A stretch of 64,000 nt of DNA, taken from the NCBI RefSeq assembly GCF_014280965.1, contig NZ_JACODZ010000001.1, forward strand, positions 744,001 to 808,000, read 5' to 3'. This stretch comes from Echinicola salinicaeni (lineage in GTDB: Bacteria; Bacteroidota; Bacteroidia; Cytophagales; Cyclobacteriaceae). The notes under the pieces are model-generated. The model saw only the letters and a list, made by a program, of their open reading frames with translations, did not search any database and was not told the DNA's origin. The translations under genes were made by a program, and so were the position numbers. Of this stretch, positions 1 to 8,974 are shown one piece after another; positions within the stretch are counted from its first letter, which is position 1, and every line of letters begins with the position of its first letter.

Positions 1-226
1 AACCGTTTGTTTCGGTGGCGAAAATGTAGAAGAGTATAATTCTATTTTGAATATACCTGTTGAAGGAGCTGGTGAGGATGCCGTATTCAATGTGTTGCCT
101 GCTACCATGGTAGGGCAGTTATTAGGTTTTTATAAATGTCTTCAATTAGGCTTGCAACCTGATAATCCTTCTGTAAGTGGAGCGATCAGCAGGGTAGTTC
201 AAGGAGTAATTATATACAAAAAGTAA
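1..226 (+). CDS. agaS: AgaS-family sugar-phosphate isomerase (SIS domain), C-terminal fragment
   Basis: Only the last 74 codons are present; the gene begins before the window and the reading frame starts at base 2. The visible end resembles the second SIS domain of the AgaS/tagatose-6-phosphate ketose/aldose isomerase family, with the run LQLGLQPDNPSVSG followed by ISRVVQGVIIY, close to the family's usual C-terminal signature. Known members convert galactosamine 6-phosphate to tagatose 6-phosphate with release of ammonia. It ends 6 bases before a 1-phosphofructokinase-type kinase and is followed by an aldolase, which supports a tagatose-6-phosphate route. Active-site residues are outside the window, so the exact substrate is inferred from context. 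Confidence 0.7.
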   Translation, partial: TVCFGGENVEEYNSILNIPVEGAGEDAVFNVLPATMVGQLLGFYKCLQLGLQPDNPSVSGAISRVVQGVIIYKK

Positions 227-232
227 ATTGAC

Positions 233-1156
233 ATGATCCTTTCAGTTTGTCCTAATCCTTCAGTCGATACTTATGCATGGTTGAATACGATGGAACTGGG
301 TGTTGCCAATAGGATAACGAAACTACAGGAGTTTGCAGGAGGAAAAGGTGTTCATGTAGCCATGGCCCTTAATGAGTTTGGTGCAAAAACTGATTTATTG
401 GGTAGTTGGGCTGGACATTCAGGTAAATGGATAAGGGAGTTTTGTGAAGAATTGGGAATGAAAAGCTTTGGGCCTGAATTGGCAGGAGCAAATAGAAAGT
501 GTTATACCTTTCTTTCAGAGGATGAGGATTTGCATCATACAGAATTGTTGGAGCCAGGTCCTGAGTTAAATGAGGGGCAGTATCTTGCATTTATAAAAAA
601 CTTCAGCGAGCATTTGGATAATGCCGGTCTTGCAGTCCTTTCTGGGTCTTGGCCTAAAGGAAGCCCGGCATTTGCTTATGCGGAAATGACAGCTATAGCA
701 GAAGAAAAAGGCAAAAAAGTCATTTTGGACTGTAGTGGTATACAACTTGCCAATGCGCTGGAAAGAGGTTTTTTTGGATTGCATCTCAATGAACATGAAG
801 CAAAGGAGCTTTGTGGAAAGGATGATCCTTTGGAGGCCATGCAGGTTTTAAGTGAGAAAGTAGATTTGGTAGCACTTACCCGGGGAAAGGAAGGACTTTA
901 TCTTGGCTATTTAGGAAAGATAATTCATGCCAATGTAGTGATTGATAAGGTGGTAAGTACTGTTGGAAGTGGAGATTGTTTAACTGCTGGGATAGCCTAT
1001 GGGGTGAATCAAGGGCTTTCTGTTGAGGAGATTGCTCGGCATGGAGTTGCTTTTGGAGCTGCTAATTGTCTCAGAAAGGATTTAGGAATGTTATATAGCT
1101 CTGATGTAGAGGCTTTACTTCCTAAGGTGTCAATTAAAGAATTAAGCTATGCATAA
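233..1156 (+). CDS. PfkB-family kinase of the 1-phosphofructokinase / tagatose-6-phosphate kinase group
   Basis: A 307-residue cytosolic kinase with PfkB hallmarks: a glycine motif AGGKGVHVA near residue 36 and the C-terminal anion-hole motif VGSGDCLTAG near residue 246. The N-terminus MILSVCPNPSVD is typical of the FruK/LacC subgroup, which phosphorylates fructose 1-phosphate or tagatose 6-phosphate. It lies between an AgaS-type isomerase and a ketose-bisphosphate aldolase, so tagatose 6-phosphate to tagatose 1,6-bisphosphate is the likely reaction (inference). Its end overlaps the next kinase by 8 bases, indicating one operon. A 1-phosphofructokinase role cannot be excluded from sequence alone. 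Confidence 0.8.
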   Translation: MILSVCPNPSVDTYAWLNTMELGVANRITKLQEFAGGKGVHVAMALNEFGAKTDLLGSWAGHSGKWIREFCEELGMKSFGPELAGANRKCYTFLSEDEDLHHTELLEPGPELNEGQYLAFIKNFSEHLDNAGLAVLSGSWPKGSPAFAYAEMTAIAEEKGKKVILDCSGIQLANALERGFFGLHLNEHEAKELCGKDDPLEAMQVLSEKVDLVALTRGKEGLYLGYLGKIIHANVVIDKVVSTVGSGDCLTAGIAYGVNQGLSVEEIARHGVAFGAANCLRKDLGMLYSSDVEALLPKVSIKELSYA

Positions 1157-2093
1157 AAAAGATCTTTTAGTAGTAGGTGAATTGAATATAGATTTGATCC
1201 TAAATCAAATCAAAGGATTTCCTGAAATGGGTTCAGAAAAGGTAGCAGAAAAGATGGATGTTACTTTAGGGAGTTCTTCCGCGATATTTGCTTCCAATAT
1301 TGCTACGCTTGGAATCCAAACATCCTTTTGTGGAAAAGTGGGGAATGATGATTTTGGACAATTCGTTTGTGAAACCTTAAGAAACAAGAAGGTAGGAGTT
1401 GATCATATTTCAGTGTCCAAAGCGTTCAAGACAGGCTTGACAGTAGTGATGAATTATGATCAGGACAGAGCGAATGTGACTTATTGTGGGGCTATGGAAG
1501 ACTTGACCATAGAAGATATTCCTTGGGAAAAGGTATCGGAGTACAAGCATTTTCATTTGTCCAACTATTTTCTTCAAAAAGGAATTCAAAAAGATATCAC
1601 GGAAATATTTAAAAAAGCAAAGGCCTCTGGGATGAGCACTTCACTGGATCTTCAAGTAGATCCGGATGACCAGTGGGATTTTGACTATAAGTCCTGTTTG
1701 CCTTATGTGGATATATTTCTACCGAATGAATCAGAGTTACTTTCTCTTACTGGAAAAACTGAGGTAGATGAAGCTTTGGAAGAACTGAAAGACCACGCCA
1801 ATATTATAGCCCTAAAGATGGGGATAAAAGGCGGGTTGGTATATCATAAAGGAGAGATTATCAAGGCAGAACCTTATATCAATGATCAATTTGTTGATGC
1901 TATTGGAGCTGGAGATAGTTTCAATGCAGGTTTTATCTGTAAGTTTTTACAGGGAAATGATTGGGGAGAATGCTTGAAGTTTGCCAATCTGACCGGAGCG
2001 CTTAATACAACTGCGGCGGGAGGAACCGGTGCTTTTGATAATATGGAAAACTTAAAAAGTAGGGCCAAGAGTATTTTAAATCAAGAAATTTAA
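1149..2093 (+). CDS. PfkB-family sugar kinase (ribokinase-like)
   Basis: A second, divergent PfkB kinase of 314 residues. The C-terminal anion-hole motif AIGAGDSFNAG (near residue 252) is intact with its catalytic Asp. The usual N-terminal double-glycine substrate motif is replaced by LGSSSAIFASNIATLG, as in several uncharacterised sugar-kinase subgroups. It overlaps the previous gene by 8 bases and ends 8 bases before the aldolase. No PTS genes are visible, so a cytosolic kinase would be needed to phosphorylate an imported amino sugar; this protein could be that kinase (inference). It could instead act on another sugar delivered by the upstream operon genes. Confidence 0.7.
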   Translation: MHKKDLLVVGELNIDLILNQIKGFPEMGSEKVAEKMDVTLGSSSAIFASNIATLGIQTSFCGKVGNDDFGQFVCETLRNKKVGVDHISVSKAFKTGLTVVMNYDQDRANVTYCGAMEDLTIEDIPWEKVSEYKHFHLSNYFLQKGIQKDITEIFKKAKASGMSTSLDLQVDPDDQWDFDYKSCLPYVDIFLPNESELLSLTGKTEVDEALEELKDHANIIALKMGIKGGLVYHKGEIIKAEPYINDQFVDAIGAGDSFNAGFICKFLQGNDWGECLKFANLTGALNTTAAGGTGAFDNMENLKSRAKSILNQEI

Positions 2094-2101
2094 TCGTCAA
2101 A

Positions 2102-2926
2102 ATGAAAATAAAAGATCAATTAAGAGAGTTCACCACGCAGAAACGTGGGCTTTTAGCAACAAACTTCTACAACCTTGAAACGCTTCAGGGTGTTTTAAAA
2201 GCAGCTTCAGCTTTGAATGAGCCTATCATTCTTCAATTGACCCAAAGTTCAATTGACTATATGGGCTTAAATACTGCTGTAGCTATGGGTAGAGCGGCAT
2301 TGGAGCAATATGGAGTGAAAGGATGGATTCACCTTGACCATGGTGGATCAGTTGATTTGGCTCAGGCTTGCTTGGATGCTGGTTTTGATTCCGTCATGAT
2401 AGATGGTAGTGAATTGCCATTTGATGAGAATGTTAAAATCACTCAAGAAGTAGTTAAAAGAGCCCATAAGTATGGAGCGCATGTGGAGGCAGAATTGGGC
2501 TATGTGGCTAAATTGGGTCAATCTCATGAGCATCAGGGTTTTACTACTGCTGAAGAAGCGAGTACATTCGTTGAGCAAACGGGAGTAGATGCTTTGGCCA
2601 TTTCCATTGGTACTGCCCATGGTTTCTATAAAGAAGAGCCTAAATTACAATTTGATTTGTTGACAGAAATCGCTGCAGCGACACCTTCAACTTTGGTTTT
2701 GCATGGTAGTTCAGGAGTTCCAGAAGAGCAATTGCGTGAAGCAATTTCAAAAGGTATCTGTAAGGTAAACCTTGCTACAGAAATCAAAAATATCTTCATG
2801 AAAACGCTTCAGCAATTATTGAAAGAAAATGAGGAGATTGACCTTAGAAAAGTATTCCCTAAGGCGACTGAAGCAGTTACTGGTTTGGTGACGAAGAAGT
2901 TGGAAATAATGAAAAACGATAAGTAA
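2102..2926 (+). CDS. Class II ketose-bisphosphate aldolase (fructose/tagatose bisphosphate type)
   Basis: A 274-residue zinc-dependent aldolase of the GatY/KbaY/FbaA family, splitting tagatose or fructose 1,6-bisphosphate into DHAP and glyceraldehyde 3-phosphate. Visible motifs in order: HLDHGG (near residue 79, Asp and zinc-ligand His), SVMIDGS, HVEAELG, ISIGTAHG with a zinc His, VLHGSSGVP, and KVNLATEI for phosphate binding. Length is close to the 280-odd residues of the KbaY/GatY group. Position right after two PfkB kinases and AgaS favours tagatose 1,6-bisphosphate as substrate, but fructose bisphosphate is possible. The next gene starts at the base after the stop codon. Confidence 0.85.
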   Translation: MKIKDQLREFTTQKRGLLATNFYNLETLQGVLKAASALNEPIILQLTQSSIDYMGLNTAVAMGRAALEQYGVKGWIHLDHGGSVDLAQACLDAGFDSVMIDGSELPFDENVKITQEVVKRAHKYGAHVEAELGYVAKLGQSHEHQGFTTAEEASTFVEQTGVDALAISIGTAHGFYKEEPKLQFDLLTEIAAATPSTLVLHGSSGVPEEQLREAISKGICKVNLATEIKNIFMKTLQQLLKENEEIDLRKVFPKATEAVTGLVTKKLEIMKNDK

Positions 2927-3913
2927 ATGATACGCCCCTTTATTGACGCCCACGTACATCTGAACACTACTTCCACCCAAAAAATGGAAAAAGCGTTAGC
3001 GCATGGGGTATCGTTTCTTTCCATTATTACCGAAATTCCCTTCTTTGATTCTATTGAGGGACAAGAGAAGGTGATAAAGGAATTGGATAAAAAGTATCCC
3101 AATCAGATCAAATATATTACTTCCTTCTCTACGGAGAATTGGGGAGAGCCTGATTGGGCTGATAAGGCCATTGCACAAATTCAAAGAGGTCTGGACAATG
3201 GTGCCGTAGGCGTAAAAATCTGGAAAAATATCGGGATGGACTTACAGGATAAAGATGGTAGGTTTATCATGATCGATGATGAAAGTTTAGCACCCATATT
3301 CAAGTATTTGGAAGAAAATGAGATCCTTTTGATTGGTCATCAGGGAGAGCCAAGGAACTGTTGGTTGCCTCTGGAGGAAATGACCGTTGATTCAGACAGA
3401 AATTATTTTCAGGGTCATCCAGAATATCACATGTACCTTCATCCAGAATATCCTTCTTATATGGCACAAATGGATGCCAGGGATAATATGCTGGAAAAGT
3501 ATCCGAAGCTTAATTTTGTGGGGCTTCACTTGCTAAGCATGGAATACAGCATTGATGAAGTAAGTAAGCGAATGGATAAATATCCTAACTTGCTCACAGA
3601 CTTGGCGGAAAGAGTTTGTCATTTGCAATTGCAATCCAAAGAGAGATGGGAGGACGTGAGGAACTTCATGATCAAGTACCAGGACAGGATCATTTACGGT
3701 ACAGATGTAATCGACGATGGCTCTTTTGGAGAGCAAGGTGTGGCGGATAGGTTGGAGCATTTGTGGAAATTCCACTGGGACTTCTTTGCAACGGAAAAGG
3801 AATTGGAAGCTCCTGAATTTTCAGGGACTTTTAAAGGATTAGCTTTGCCAGAGGAAGTTTTGGAAAAGATATTTTATTCCAATGCAGCCAGGGTTTACAG
3901 GTTCAGTGAATAG
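2927..3913 (+). CDS. Amidohydrolase-related metal-dependent hydrolase (amidohydrolase 2 type)
   Basis: A 328-residue TIM-barrel hydrolase with the N-terminal metal motif FIDAHVHL, a central GVKIWKN segment (Lys), HQGEP, and a late YGTDVIDD motif with the metal Asp, in the order usual for the amidohydrolase-related family. No signal peptide is seen, so it should be cytosolic. It is directly abutted to the aldolase with no gap, implying co-transcription with the sugar cluster. The substrate is unknown; amide, lactone or decarboxylation chemistry occurs in this family. It does not look like an AgaA/NagA deacetylase, so deacetylation of GalNAc 6-phosphate, if it happens, needs another gene outside the window. 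Confidence 0.65.
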   Translation: MIRPFIDAHVHLNTTSTQKMEKALAHGVSFLSIITEIPFFDSIEGQEKVIKELDKKYPNQIKYITSFSTENWGEPDWADKAIAQIQRGLDNGAVGVKIWKNIGMDLQDKDGRFIMIDDESLAPIFKYLEENEILLIGHQGEPRNCWLPLEEMTVDSDRNYFQGHPEYHMYLHPEYPSYMAQMDARDNMLEKYPKLNFVGLHLLSMEYSIDEVSKRMDKYPNLLTDLAERVCHLQLQSKERWEDVRNFMIKYQDRIIYGTDVIDDGSFGEQGVADRLEHLWKFHWDFFATEKELEAPEFSGTFKGLALPEEVLEKIFYSNAARVYRFSE

Positions 3914-3988
3914 GGTGTTTACAATATCCTATCAATCTGAGCAAGGAAGAATTAAAAAATGAAAAATTTACACTAACCATATTATAAA

Positions 3989-5395
3989 ATGAGCAATAAT
4001 AGAAGAGACTTTCTTAAGCTGTCTGGTTTGGCAGGCATGGGGTTGGTAGGAGCAGGCATGAGTGGCTTCACTCAAGCCGAAATGGATAATGTATTACAAC
4101 AAAGCAAAAGAAAAGCTAACCAGCGCTTTAATATGTCTGGTTATGCAGCTCCAAAACTAGATGTAGTTCGAGTAGGGTTCATCGGTTTGGGGATGCGTGG
4201 TCCAGGTCACGTAGAGCGTATGAGCAAAATACAAGGTGTAGAAATAAAAGGTATTTGTGATCTTGTTCCTGAAAAGGTAGACAAGATGAAGGCAAAATTA
4301 AAAGGTACAGCTCACAATCCTGATACTTATTCTGGATCTGCATACGCATGGAAAGAAATGGTAGACAGAGATGATATTGATTTGATCTTCATCCTTACTC
4401 CATGGGATTGGCACGTACCAATGGCCGTATATGCAATGGAATCAGATAAGCACGTTGCTATCGAGGTTCCAGCTGCGACTACTTTGGAAGGATGCTGGGA
4501 ATTGGTGGAGACTTCTGAGCGCACTAAGAAGCACTGCATGATGATGGAGAACTGCTGCTATGACTTCTTCGAAATGATGACTTTGAATATGGCCAGAGAT
4601 GGTTTCTTCGGAGATATCGTTCATGGGGAAGGCGCTTACTTGCATGATTTGCTAGGTTTGAACTTCAGCAAAACTGGCTATGAAGATATGTGGAGATTAA
4701 AGGAAAACTTCCGAAATGGTAACCTTTATGCTACTCATGGATTGGGGCCAATCTGTCAGATCATGGATATCAACAGAGGTGACCAAATGGATTATTTGAC
4801 TTCTTTGTCAAGTAATGACTTCATGATGAAAAAGCATGCTCAGGAACTAGCTGAAGAGGATAATTTCTTTGCTTCTTTTGCTGAAGAGGATTATAGAGGT
4901 AATATGAATACCACTATGGTGAAAACCAAGAAAGGTCGTTCTATTATGATCCAACATGACGTGACTTCTCCAAGACCTTATTCAAGAATCCATTTGGTTA
5001 GTGGTACCAAGGGAATTGCAAGGAAATGGCCTAAGGAAGGTGTAGCTACTGGACACAGATGGTTCACTGAAGAGCAAATGAATGATCTTAAGGAAAAGTA
5101 CACTCCAGAAATCACCAAAAAAGTAGGTGAGATGGCCAAGAAAATCGGTGGTCACGGAGGCATGGACTTCATGATGACTTGGAGATTGGTAGATTGCCTT
5201 AGAAATGGACTTCCATTGGATCAAGATGTTTATGATGCAGCCCTTTGGAGTGCTATTTCTCCATTGTCTGAATGGTCTGTAGCGAATAGAGCTACCTCTA
5301 TTGATGTCCCAGACTTTACCGGCGGAGCATGGAAAGATAATACACCAGTAGACATCACTCTTAAAGGTGGTGGAACTACTAAAGTGGTAGTATAA
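3989..5395 (+). CDS. GH109-like Gfo/Idh/MocA family protein with Tat signal (putative alpha-N-acetylgalactosaminidase)
   Basis: 468 residues. The start NNRRDFLKLSGLAGMGLVG is a twin-arginine signal, so export of a folded protein with bound NAD is expected. A Rossmann motif VGFIGLGMRGPGHVERM follows, then TPWDWH, a KHVAIEVP segment and the run MMMENCCYDFFEMM, with ATHGLGPICQIMDINRGD further on. This pattern resembles GH109 glycosidases, which remove alpha-linked GalNAc by NAD-dependent redox chemistry. The location next to AgaS, kinases and an aldolase fits a role in releasing GalNAc. Many GH109 relatives have undetermined activity, so the precise substrate is an inference. It is 75 bases after the amidohydrolase and is followed by a terminator. 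Confidence 0.75.
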   Translation: MSNNRRDFLKLSGLAGMGLVGAGMSGFTQAEMDNVLQQSKRKANQRFNMSGYAAPKLDVVRVGFIGLGMRGPGHVERMSKIQGVEIKGICDLVPEKVDKMKAKLKGTAHNPDTYSGSAYAWKEMVDRDDIDLIFILTPWDWHVPMAVYAMESDKHVAIEVPAATTLEGCWELVETSERTKKHCMMMENCCYDFFEMMTLNMARDGFFGDIVHGEGAYLHDLLGLNFSKTGYEDMWRLKENFRNGNLYATHGLGPICQIMDINRGDQMDYLTSLSSNDFMMKKHAQELAEEDNFFASFAEEDYRGNMNTTMVKTKKGRSIMIQHDVTSPRPYSRIHLVSGTKGIARKWPKEGVATGHRWFTEEQMNDLKEKYTPEITKKVGEMAKKIGGHGGMDFMMTWRLVDCLRNGLPLDQDVYDAALWSAISPLSEWSVANRATSIDVPDFTGGAWKDNTPVDITLKGGGTTKVVV

Positions 5396-5424
5396 TCAAA
5401 ATATAAAATTTTCTTTTTGATAGA

Positions 5425-5453
5425 GTCCTGGCTGTGTAAGCTGGGACTTTTTT
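5425..5453 (+). terminator. Intrinsic terminator after the sugar cluster
   Basis: A 9-bp stem GTCCTGGCT / AGCTGGGAC (two G-U pairs) with a 5-base loop is followed by six T. It begins 29 bases after the GH109-like stop codon and separates that cluster from guaA. Confidence 0.75.
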
Positions 5454-5552
5454 GATAATTGGGCTAGGGTTTGGGTAAGTTTTTTGTCAATATAAATCCA
5501 AATATTATTTCGAAATTTCATGAAACTATTTTTTCATTTCTTTAAGTGTGGT

Positions 5553-5560
5553 TAACTTTG
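5553..5560 (+). promoter_or_regulatory. Possible guaA promoter, -7 element TAACTTTG
   Basis: TAACTTTG matches the Bacteroidota -7 consensus TAnnTTTG exactly and lies only 3 bases before the ATG of guaA. No clear -33 TTG is found at the usual distance, so support is partial. If used, the transcript would begin at or just after the start codon, which would need either a leaderless start or another promoter upstream. Confidence 0.3.
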
Positions 5561-5563
5561 CGC

Positions 5564-7093
5564 ATGGCAGAACAGATATTAATCCTAGATTTTGGTTCCC
5601 AGTATACGCAGCTTATAGCCAGAAGAGTAAGAGAACTCGATGTTTACTGTGAAATTCATCCATTCAATAACATCCCAGAAATTACTTCAGACATAAAAGG
5701 AGTGATTTTGTCCGGCAGCCCTTGTTCGGTTAGGGATGAAGGGGCTCCAGATTTGGACCTCGATCAATTCCGTGGAAAACTTCCTTTATTGGGAGTGTGT
5801 TATGGCTCCCAGTTATTGGCTCAGAAATATGGAGGCTCAGTAGCTCCGTCTGAGATCAGGGAATATGGTCGTGCAAATCTTAGTTATATAGATAAGCATG
5901 TGGACTTATTCCATGAAGTATCCTATGATTCCCAAGTATGGATGTCTCATGGTGATACCATTAAGGAATTACCGGAAGGGTTTGATGTCATTTCGAGCAC
6001 ACCGTCTGTTAAGGTGGCTGCTTTTAAAGTACAGAATGAAGAGACATATGGTATTCAATTTCACCCTGAAGTAACCCATTCTTTGGAAGGTAAAAACCTA
6101 TTGAGGAATTTTGTGGTTCAAATTTGCGGATGCAGTCAGGATTGGACTTCAGACATTTTTATTGACGCTACCATTGAGGGCTTGAAAGAGAAGTTGGGGA
6201 ATGATAAAGTAGTGATGGGACTGTCTGGTGGCGTAGATTCTTCAGTAGCTGCCATCTTGATTCATAAAGCCATCGGTGACCACCTTACCTGTGTTTTTGT
6301 TGATAATGGTTTGCTCAGGAAAAATGAATATGAAGAAGTTCTTGAGTCCTATAAGGACTTGGGATTGAATGTGATTGGCGTAGATGCCAAGCAACGTTTT
6401 TATGATGCTTTGAAAGGGAAGACAGATCCTGAAGATAAGCGTAAAGCCATTGGGAATACCTTTATCGAAGTGTTTGATGATGAAGCACACAAAATTGACG
6501 GTGTGAAATGGTTAGGGCAAGGTACGATCTATCCAGATGTAATAGAGTCTGTGTCTGTAAATGGTCCATCAGCTACTATCAAATCTCACCACAACGTAGG
6601 AGGTTTGCCAGACTTTATGAAATTAAAGGTGGTAGAGCCCTTGAATACCTTGTTTAAGGATGGAGTAAGGGCTGTTGGAAGGGCGTTAGAAATCCCTGAA
6701 GCAATTATCGGGAGACACCCTTTTCCAGGGCCTGGTTTGGCAATTAGGATTTTAGGTGATATAACGGAAGAGAAAGTGGCAACGCTTCAAGAAGTGGATC
6801 ATATTTTTATCCAAGGTTTGAAAGACCATGGTTTGTATGACGAGGTATGGCAAGCTGGTGCTATATTGCTACCTGTACAGTCTGTAGGGGTGATGGGAGA
6901 TGAAAGAACCTATGAAAAGGTGGTTGCTTTAAGGGCAGTATCTTCTGTGGATGGAATGACTGCGGATTGGGTGCATTTGCCTTATGAATTTCTTGGTTTG
7001 ATTTCCAATGAAATTATAAATAAAGTAAAAGGGGTGAACAGGGTTGTTTATGACATCAGTTCTAAGCCACCTGCCACCATTGAGTGGGAATAA
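5564..7093 (+). CDS. guaA: GMP synthase (glutamine-hydrolysing)
   Basis: Converts XMP to GMP using glutamine and ATP, in the cytosol. I chose the ATG at 5564 (509 residues, [13 protein letters not shown]) over an in-frame GTG 18 bases upstream because family members begin at this point. The glutamine amidotransferase domain shows GVCYGSQLL with nucleophile Cys79 and the GIQFHPEV His/Glu pair. The ATP-pyrophosphatase P-loop is [12 protein letters not shown]. The C-terminal dimerisation domain ends in KPPATIEWE, the universal GuaA terminus. Transcribed alone, with terminators on both sides. Confidence 0.97.
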   Translation: MAEQILILDFGSQYTQLIARRVRELDVYCEIHPFNNIPEITSDIKGVILSGSPCSVRDEGAPDLDLDQFRGKLPLLGVCYGSQLLAQKYGGSVAPSEIREYGRANLSYIDKHVDLFHEVSYDSQVWMSHGDTIKELPEGFDVISSTPSVKVAAFKVQNEETYGIQFHPEVTHSLEGKNLLRNFVVQICGCSQDWTSDIFIDATIEGLKEKLGNDKVVMGLSGGVDSSVAAILIHKAIGDHLTCVFVDNGLLRKNEYEEVLESYKDLGLNVIGVDAKQRFYDALKGKTDPEDKRKAIGNTFIEVFDDEAHKIDGVKWLGQGTIYPDVIESVSVNGPSATIKSHHNVGGLPDFMKLKVVEPLNTLFKDGVRAVGRALEIPEAIIGRHPFPGPGLAIRILGDITEEKVATLQEVDHIFIQGLKDHGLYDEVWQAGAILLPVQSVGVMGDERTYEKVVALRAVSSVDGMTADWVHLPYEFLGLISNEIINKVKGVNRVVYDISSKPPATIEWE

Positions 7094-7100
7094 AATTAAA

Positions 7101-7127
7101 AAGCCTGGTGTAAATCAGGCTTTTTTT
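7101..7127 (+). terminator. Intrinsic terminator after guaA
   Basis: AGCCTG (7102-7107) and CAGGCT (7116-7121) form a 6-bp stem with an 8-base loop, followed by a run of T to 7127 and preceded by A. It begins 8 bases after the guaA stop codon. Confidence 0.8.
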
Positions 7128-7301
7128 ATCTGGTTTTGTATCAAAATCAATTAAATTCGTAAACCTTCAAAAACAGGTATAAAATTTGATTCAAGCCGTT
7201 CAGGAACAGGGCTTATTATGAGCAGCCAATTGATTTCTGCTCAAACCTTTTAAGGGAGTTTTCCTTTGGTTCCGGCAAATCATTCTAAGTTTATCTTACC
7301 C

Positions 7302-8966
7302 ATGAAAAAACATTATTTAATATTACTTTTAGGGCTTTTTTTGCAATTACCGGCAATGGCCCAACAAAAAGGAGAGGGATATAGTAGTGCCGTACGCTTA
7401 ATCGATCTTGGAAACCAAGAAGAAGCAATGGAGCAGCTCAGACCATATTTGAATTATAAAGAATATGGGAATTTGTCCTTATATGCCCGCTACCATTTTG
7501 CTAGGTCTGCTTATAAAAATAATCAATACCAATTGGCTCAGGCCACTTTGGGTGATTTGCTGGGTAATTATAACTGGGAGCGTGAAGATGATGGGTTATA
7601 TTTATTGGCATTGGTTTATTTTGCCCAAAATGAGGCTTATGCTGGATTAAGTGAAATCAATAAAATTGATGGCGAGCAGCTTAAAGAGGAGGGGTTTAAG
7701 GCTAGCTATGATTATTTAAGTAATAATGCTACCACTAGTTTTTTAGCGGCTCATTGGACGGCGTTTAAGCAAAATAAAGGCTATGTATTGGCACTTAAAG
7801 AAAAGTTGCTTAGCCAATCAGTGTTGACCGGGATTGAAAAAAAGATTCTCGCTGAAATGGAGAATATTGATATGGGTGGTGGAGAAGGTAATGCTGCCAA
7901 AATTGAGAATCAAACCTTAGACATTGCGATTATATTACCATTCAATTACCAAGGAGGAACTGGAGTAAGGAACCTTGAGGGAAACAATTTTATTTTTGAA
8001 TTATATCAAGGTATCAATTTGGCAATAGAAAATGCTCGCTCACAAGGTGTGGATATAATGGTCAAAACTTTTGATACGGAAAGAAAAAATGAGGTTGTAA
8101 GGAAAATATTGACTGATCCATTTTTTTTAAAGGCTGATGTTATAATAGGTCCATTATATCCGGAAGAAACTGAGATTGTTGCTGGTTTTTCTCAGGTAAA
8201 TAAAATTCCATTTATCAATCCTCTTTCAAATATTACTGATGGCTTTGACGGAATGGACTATGCCTATCTTTTTAGACCTTCCACGAAAGTGATAGTAGAA
8301 AAAATATTGAACTATGGAAAAACACATATAAGTGGAAACCGTATAGCTTTAGCTTATTCTGGTTCGACGAGAGATGAGATATTGGCGAGGGAATTTGCTG
8401 CAGAGGCTTCAAGAAGGGGATATAGAGTGGTGTTCAACCAAAAGGTCAACTCCAGTAATATAAGGGATTTTATGGAAGATGTTGGGATTAGGCCTGGAGA
8501 GACCCCTAGAGTGGATGAGATTGTTATTTTCTCAGATGATCCTTATATAGCCTCACCAACACTTTCGTTATTGGAATCCCAGAATACAGCGATTCCTATT
8601 ATTGTTATGGATAGTTGGTTGTATTTTAATTTTGCCAATTTTGATATGTTGGAAGGTAATGAGCTGTACTTCGTAGGAAACAACACTATTGATTTATCCA
8701 AAAAGTCAGTTGAGGATTATAGGTTCCATTTTTTTGAGCGTTACCATGTCTACCCAGGCTCCAATGCATATGTGGGTTATGATTTGATGAATTGGGTAGC
8801 TAATACTATTAACGAGCAGAGGGGCTTTGATTTTAGGGGAAATTTGAACCGAAATGGTATGGTTAAAGGAAGTTTAAGTTTTGGCTTGAATTTTAGAAAC
8901 AGCCAGTCTAACCTATACGTTCCTGTATTGAAATTGAATGAAGGAAAACTGGAAGAAATTAAATAA
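7302..8966 (+). CDS. Exported protein with TPR-like N-terminus and periplasmic-binding-protein fold (LpoA-like architecture)
   Basis: From the ATG at 7302 the 554-residue product begins MKKHYLILLLGLFLQLPAMAQQ, a clear Sec signal peptide ending in AMA-QQ; a longer upstream start would bury it. Residues about 25-190 look helical and repeat-like (TPR-type), and from about residue 215 (LDIAIILPFNYQG) the sequence resembles type I periplasmic binding proteins of the leucine/amide family, including DVIIGPLYPEE. The combination recalls LpoA, the outer-membrane activator of penicillin-binding proteins, but no lipobox is present and homology to LpoA is not demonstrated. It ends 8 bases before hemL. 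Confidence 0.6.
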   Translation: MKKHYLILLLGLFLQLPAMAQQKGEGYSSAVRLIDLGNQEEAMEQLRPYLNYKEYGNLSLYARYHFARSAYKNNQYQLAQATLGDLLGNYNWEREDDGLYLLALVYFAQNEAYAGLSEINKIDGEQLKEEGFKASYDYLSNNATTSFLAAHWTAFKQNKGYVLALKEKLLSQSVLTGIEKKILAEMENIDMGGGEGNAAKIENQTLDIAIILPFNYQGGTGVRNLEGNNFIFELYQGINLAIENARSQGVDIMVKTFDTERKNEVVRKILTDPFFLKADVIIGPLYPEETEIVAGFSQVNKIPFINPLSNITDGFDGMDYAYLFRPSTKVIVEKILNYGKTHISGNRIALAYSGSTRDEILAREFAAEASRRGYRVVFNQKVNSSNIRDFMEDVGIRPGETPRVDEIVIFSDDPYIASPTLSLLESQNTAIPIIVMDSWLYFNFANFDMLEGNELYFVGNNTIDLSKKSVEDYRFHFFERYHVYPGSNAYVGYDLMNWVANTINEQRGFDFRGNLNRNGMVKGSLSFGLNFRNSQSNLYVPVLKLNEGKLEEIK

Positions 8967-8974
8967 TAGATTTG

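Noticed and set aside
5546-5563. Upstream GTG start for guaA
   Set aside because: The added six residues are not family-like, and the ATG at 5564 gives the conserved N-terminus.
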